From Flavobacterium caseinilyticum (GTDB lineage: Bacteria > Bacteroidota > Bacteroidia > Flavobacteriales > Flavobacteriaceae), in the NCBI RefSeq assembly GCF_004349085.1, contig NZ_SMFM01000001.1, forward strand, positions 1-64,000: a DNA stretch of 64,000 nt, written 5' to 3'. The notes beneath the pieces are model-generated. The model saw only the letters and a program-made list of their open reading frames with translations. It did no database searches and was not told the origin of the DNA. Positions 63,236 to 64,000 of the stretch are shown here, piece by piece. The position numbers were made by a program, and so were the translations under genes. How positions within the stretch are numbered: position 1 is the stretch's first letter; each line of letters begins with the position of its first letter.

Positions 63236-64000
63236 TTATTGAAATGCTTCATCGATTGGTTCCCAAAGTTCTATCTTATTTCCCTCTACATCAAGAATCC
63301 AACCGAATTTTCCATACTCATAGGACTTCACATCACCTACAATCGTTACACCTTCATCCGATAATTTTTTTAACAAACCCTCTAAATCACGCACTCGGAA
63401 ATTTTGCATGAACTGTTTTTCGGTTGGCGCAAAATAAGTGGTGTCCTCCGCAAATGGCGACCATTGGGTAGAACAGTCATTTCCTTCTTTGTCTTTCCAC
63501 CAAAAAGTAGAACCATAATCATCGGTTATTAAACCCAAATATTTTCCGTACCAAGCCACCAATTCTTTAGGGTTTTTTGATTTAAAAAAGAAACCGCCAA
63601 TTCCAATAACGCGTTGTTCCGGCGCTTCAACTTTGGCTTGACCAAAATATTTTGCTTTAATCTTATCTACAATCACTTGCGCTAATCGCTCATGGCTTTC
63701 GACTGTCCAGCCGGCAATATGCGGACTCAAAATCACATTCTTGGCTTTCAGCAAATATTGAAATGCCTCTGGCGTATTTTTATCGTGAAATAGTGTTTCG
63801 AAAGACAATTGCTCATATTCCAAAACATCTAGACCAGCACCAAGAATTTTACCAGATTGCATAGCCATAACCAAATGGTCAGTGACAATATTCTTGCCGC
63901 GTGAGGTATTTATGATCCAAAATGATTTTGCAAATCCGTTGATAAAATCACTGTCAACCATTTTATCCGTTTCGGGAGTCCACGGAATATGTAAACTTAC
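63236..64000 (-). CDS. D-2-hydroxyacid dehydrogenase fused to a VOC/glyoxalase-like domain (5' part beyond the window)
   Basis: The frame is open to the window edge and lacks its N-terminal part. The first half is the C-terminal portion of a SerA-like D-2-hydroxyacid dehydrogenase: INTSRGKNI (catalytic arginine), GLDVLEYE (glutamate) and LSPHIAGWTVES (catalytic histidine). After YFGQAKVEAPEQ a complete VOC domain follows (RVIGIGGFFFKSKNPKELVAWYGKYLG to ILDVEGNKIELWEP), normally a separate gene of about 125 residues. No stop or frameshift separates them, so this reads as a fusion. The substrate is unknown. Confidence 0.85.
   Translation of the reverse strand, partial: VSLHIPWTPETDKMVDSDFINGFAKSFWIINTSRGKNIVTDHLVMAMQSGKILGAGLDVLEYEQLSFETLFHDKNTPEAFQYLLKAKNVILSPHIAGWTVESHERLAQVIVDKIKAKYFGQAKVEAPEQRVIGIGGFFFKSKNPKELVAWYGKYLGLITDDYGSTFWWKDKEGNDCSTQWSPFAEDTTYFAPTEKQFMQNFRVRDLEGLLKKLSDEGVTIVGDVKSYEYGKFGWILDVEGNKIELWEPIDEAFQ

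Overview
The window is a piece of a Bacteroidota chromosome, almost certainly Flavobacteriaceae and most like Flavobacterium. The evidence is low GC, several proteins with type IX secretion sorting tails, many TAnnTTTG (Bacteroidetes -7) promoter boxes, an atpD-atpC pair separate from the rest of the ATP synthase genes, a DUF4270 lipoprotein, and dispersed intergenic palindromes of the kind common in flavobacteria. No insertion sequence, prophage, rRNA operon or CRISPR array is visible.

Layout. 1-2.7 kb: cold-shock protein, aspS, a small secreted MORN-type protein. 3.0-14.5 kb: a galactan/galactose locus on the minus strand (galM, two GH53 endo-galactanase lipoproteins, a GH2 beta-galactosidase, galK, galT, a sodium/sugar symporter) with a divergent GntR-type regulator. 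Galactan would be cut outside the cell, galactose imported by the symporter, epimerised by GalM and passed through the Leloir pathway. No SusC/SusD pair is present. 14.5-16.2 kb: a MazEF-like toxin-antitoxin pair whose antitoxin frame is broken by an amber codon, a PAS protein and tRNA-Leu. 16.4-25.2 kb: prs, rplY, pth, a secreted M43 metalloprotease, ribF, a membrane protein, bioB and a JmjC-like protein. 25.3-32.4 kb: two very large type IX secreted paralogues. 32.9-38.5 kb: recX, then the biotin genes (bioF, bioD, bioA and a ketosynthase-like gene) with a GxxExxY gene inserted between bioF and bioD. 38.8-45.3 kb: atpC, atpD, an SGNH lipoprotein and a TonB-dependent receptor. 45.6-51.2 kb: an operon of a half-size glycogen-synthase-like protein, DUF4270 and glmS, divergent from panC-panD. 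51.4-54 kb: an esterase-like protein overlapping radA. 54.4-64 kb: small proteins, a GT51 transglycosylase, an aldo/keto reductase, an OmpA-like lipoprotein, xth, an OlsF-like acyltransferase, a TM2 protein and, cut by the window edge, a hydroxyacid dehydrogenase fused to a glyoxalase-like domain.

The most interesting signals are largely outside the ordinary genes. (1) The GxxExxY nuclease-like gene sits inside a pair of inverted repeats that abut bioF and bioD, so it looks like a small mobile cassette; a gene-less relative of the repeat lies 2 kb away in the same operon. (2) Three copies of a structured element with conserved ends and an interchangeable hairpin core lie just downstream of rplY, atpC and xth, always in the same orientation to the upstream gene; they resemble the Flavo-1 RNA motif. 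(3) The antitoxin gene is interrupted. (4) Several promoters sit so close to ATG that near-leaderless mRNAs are expected.
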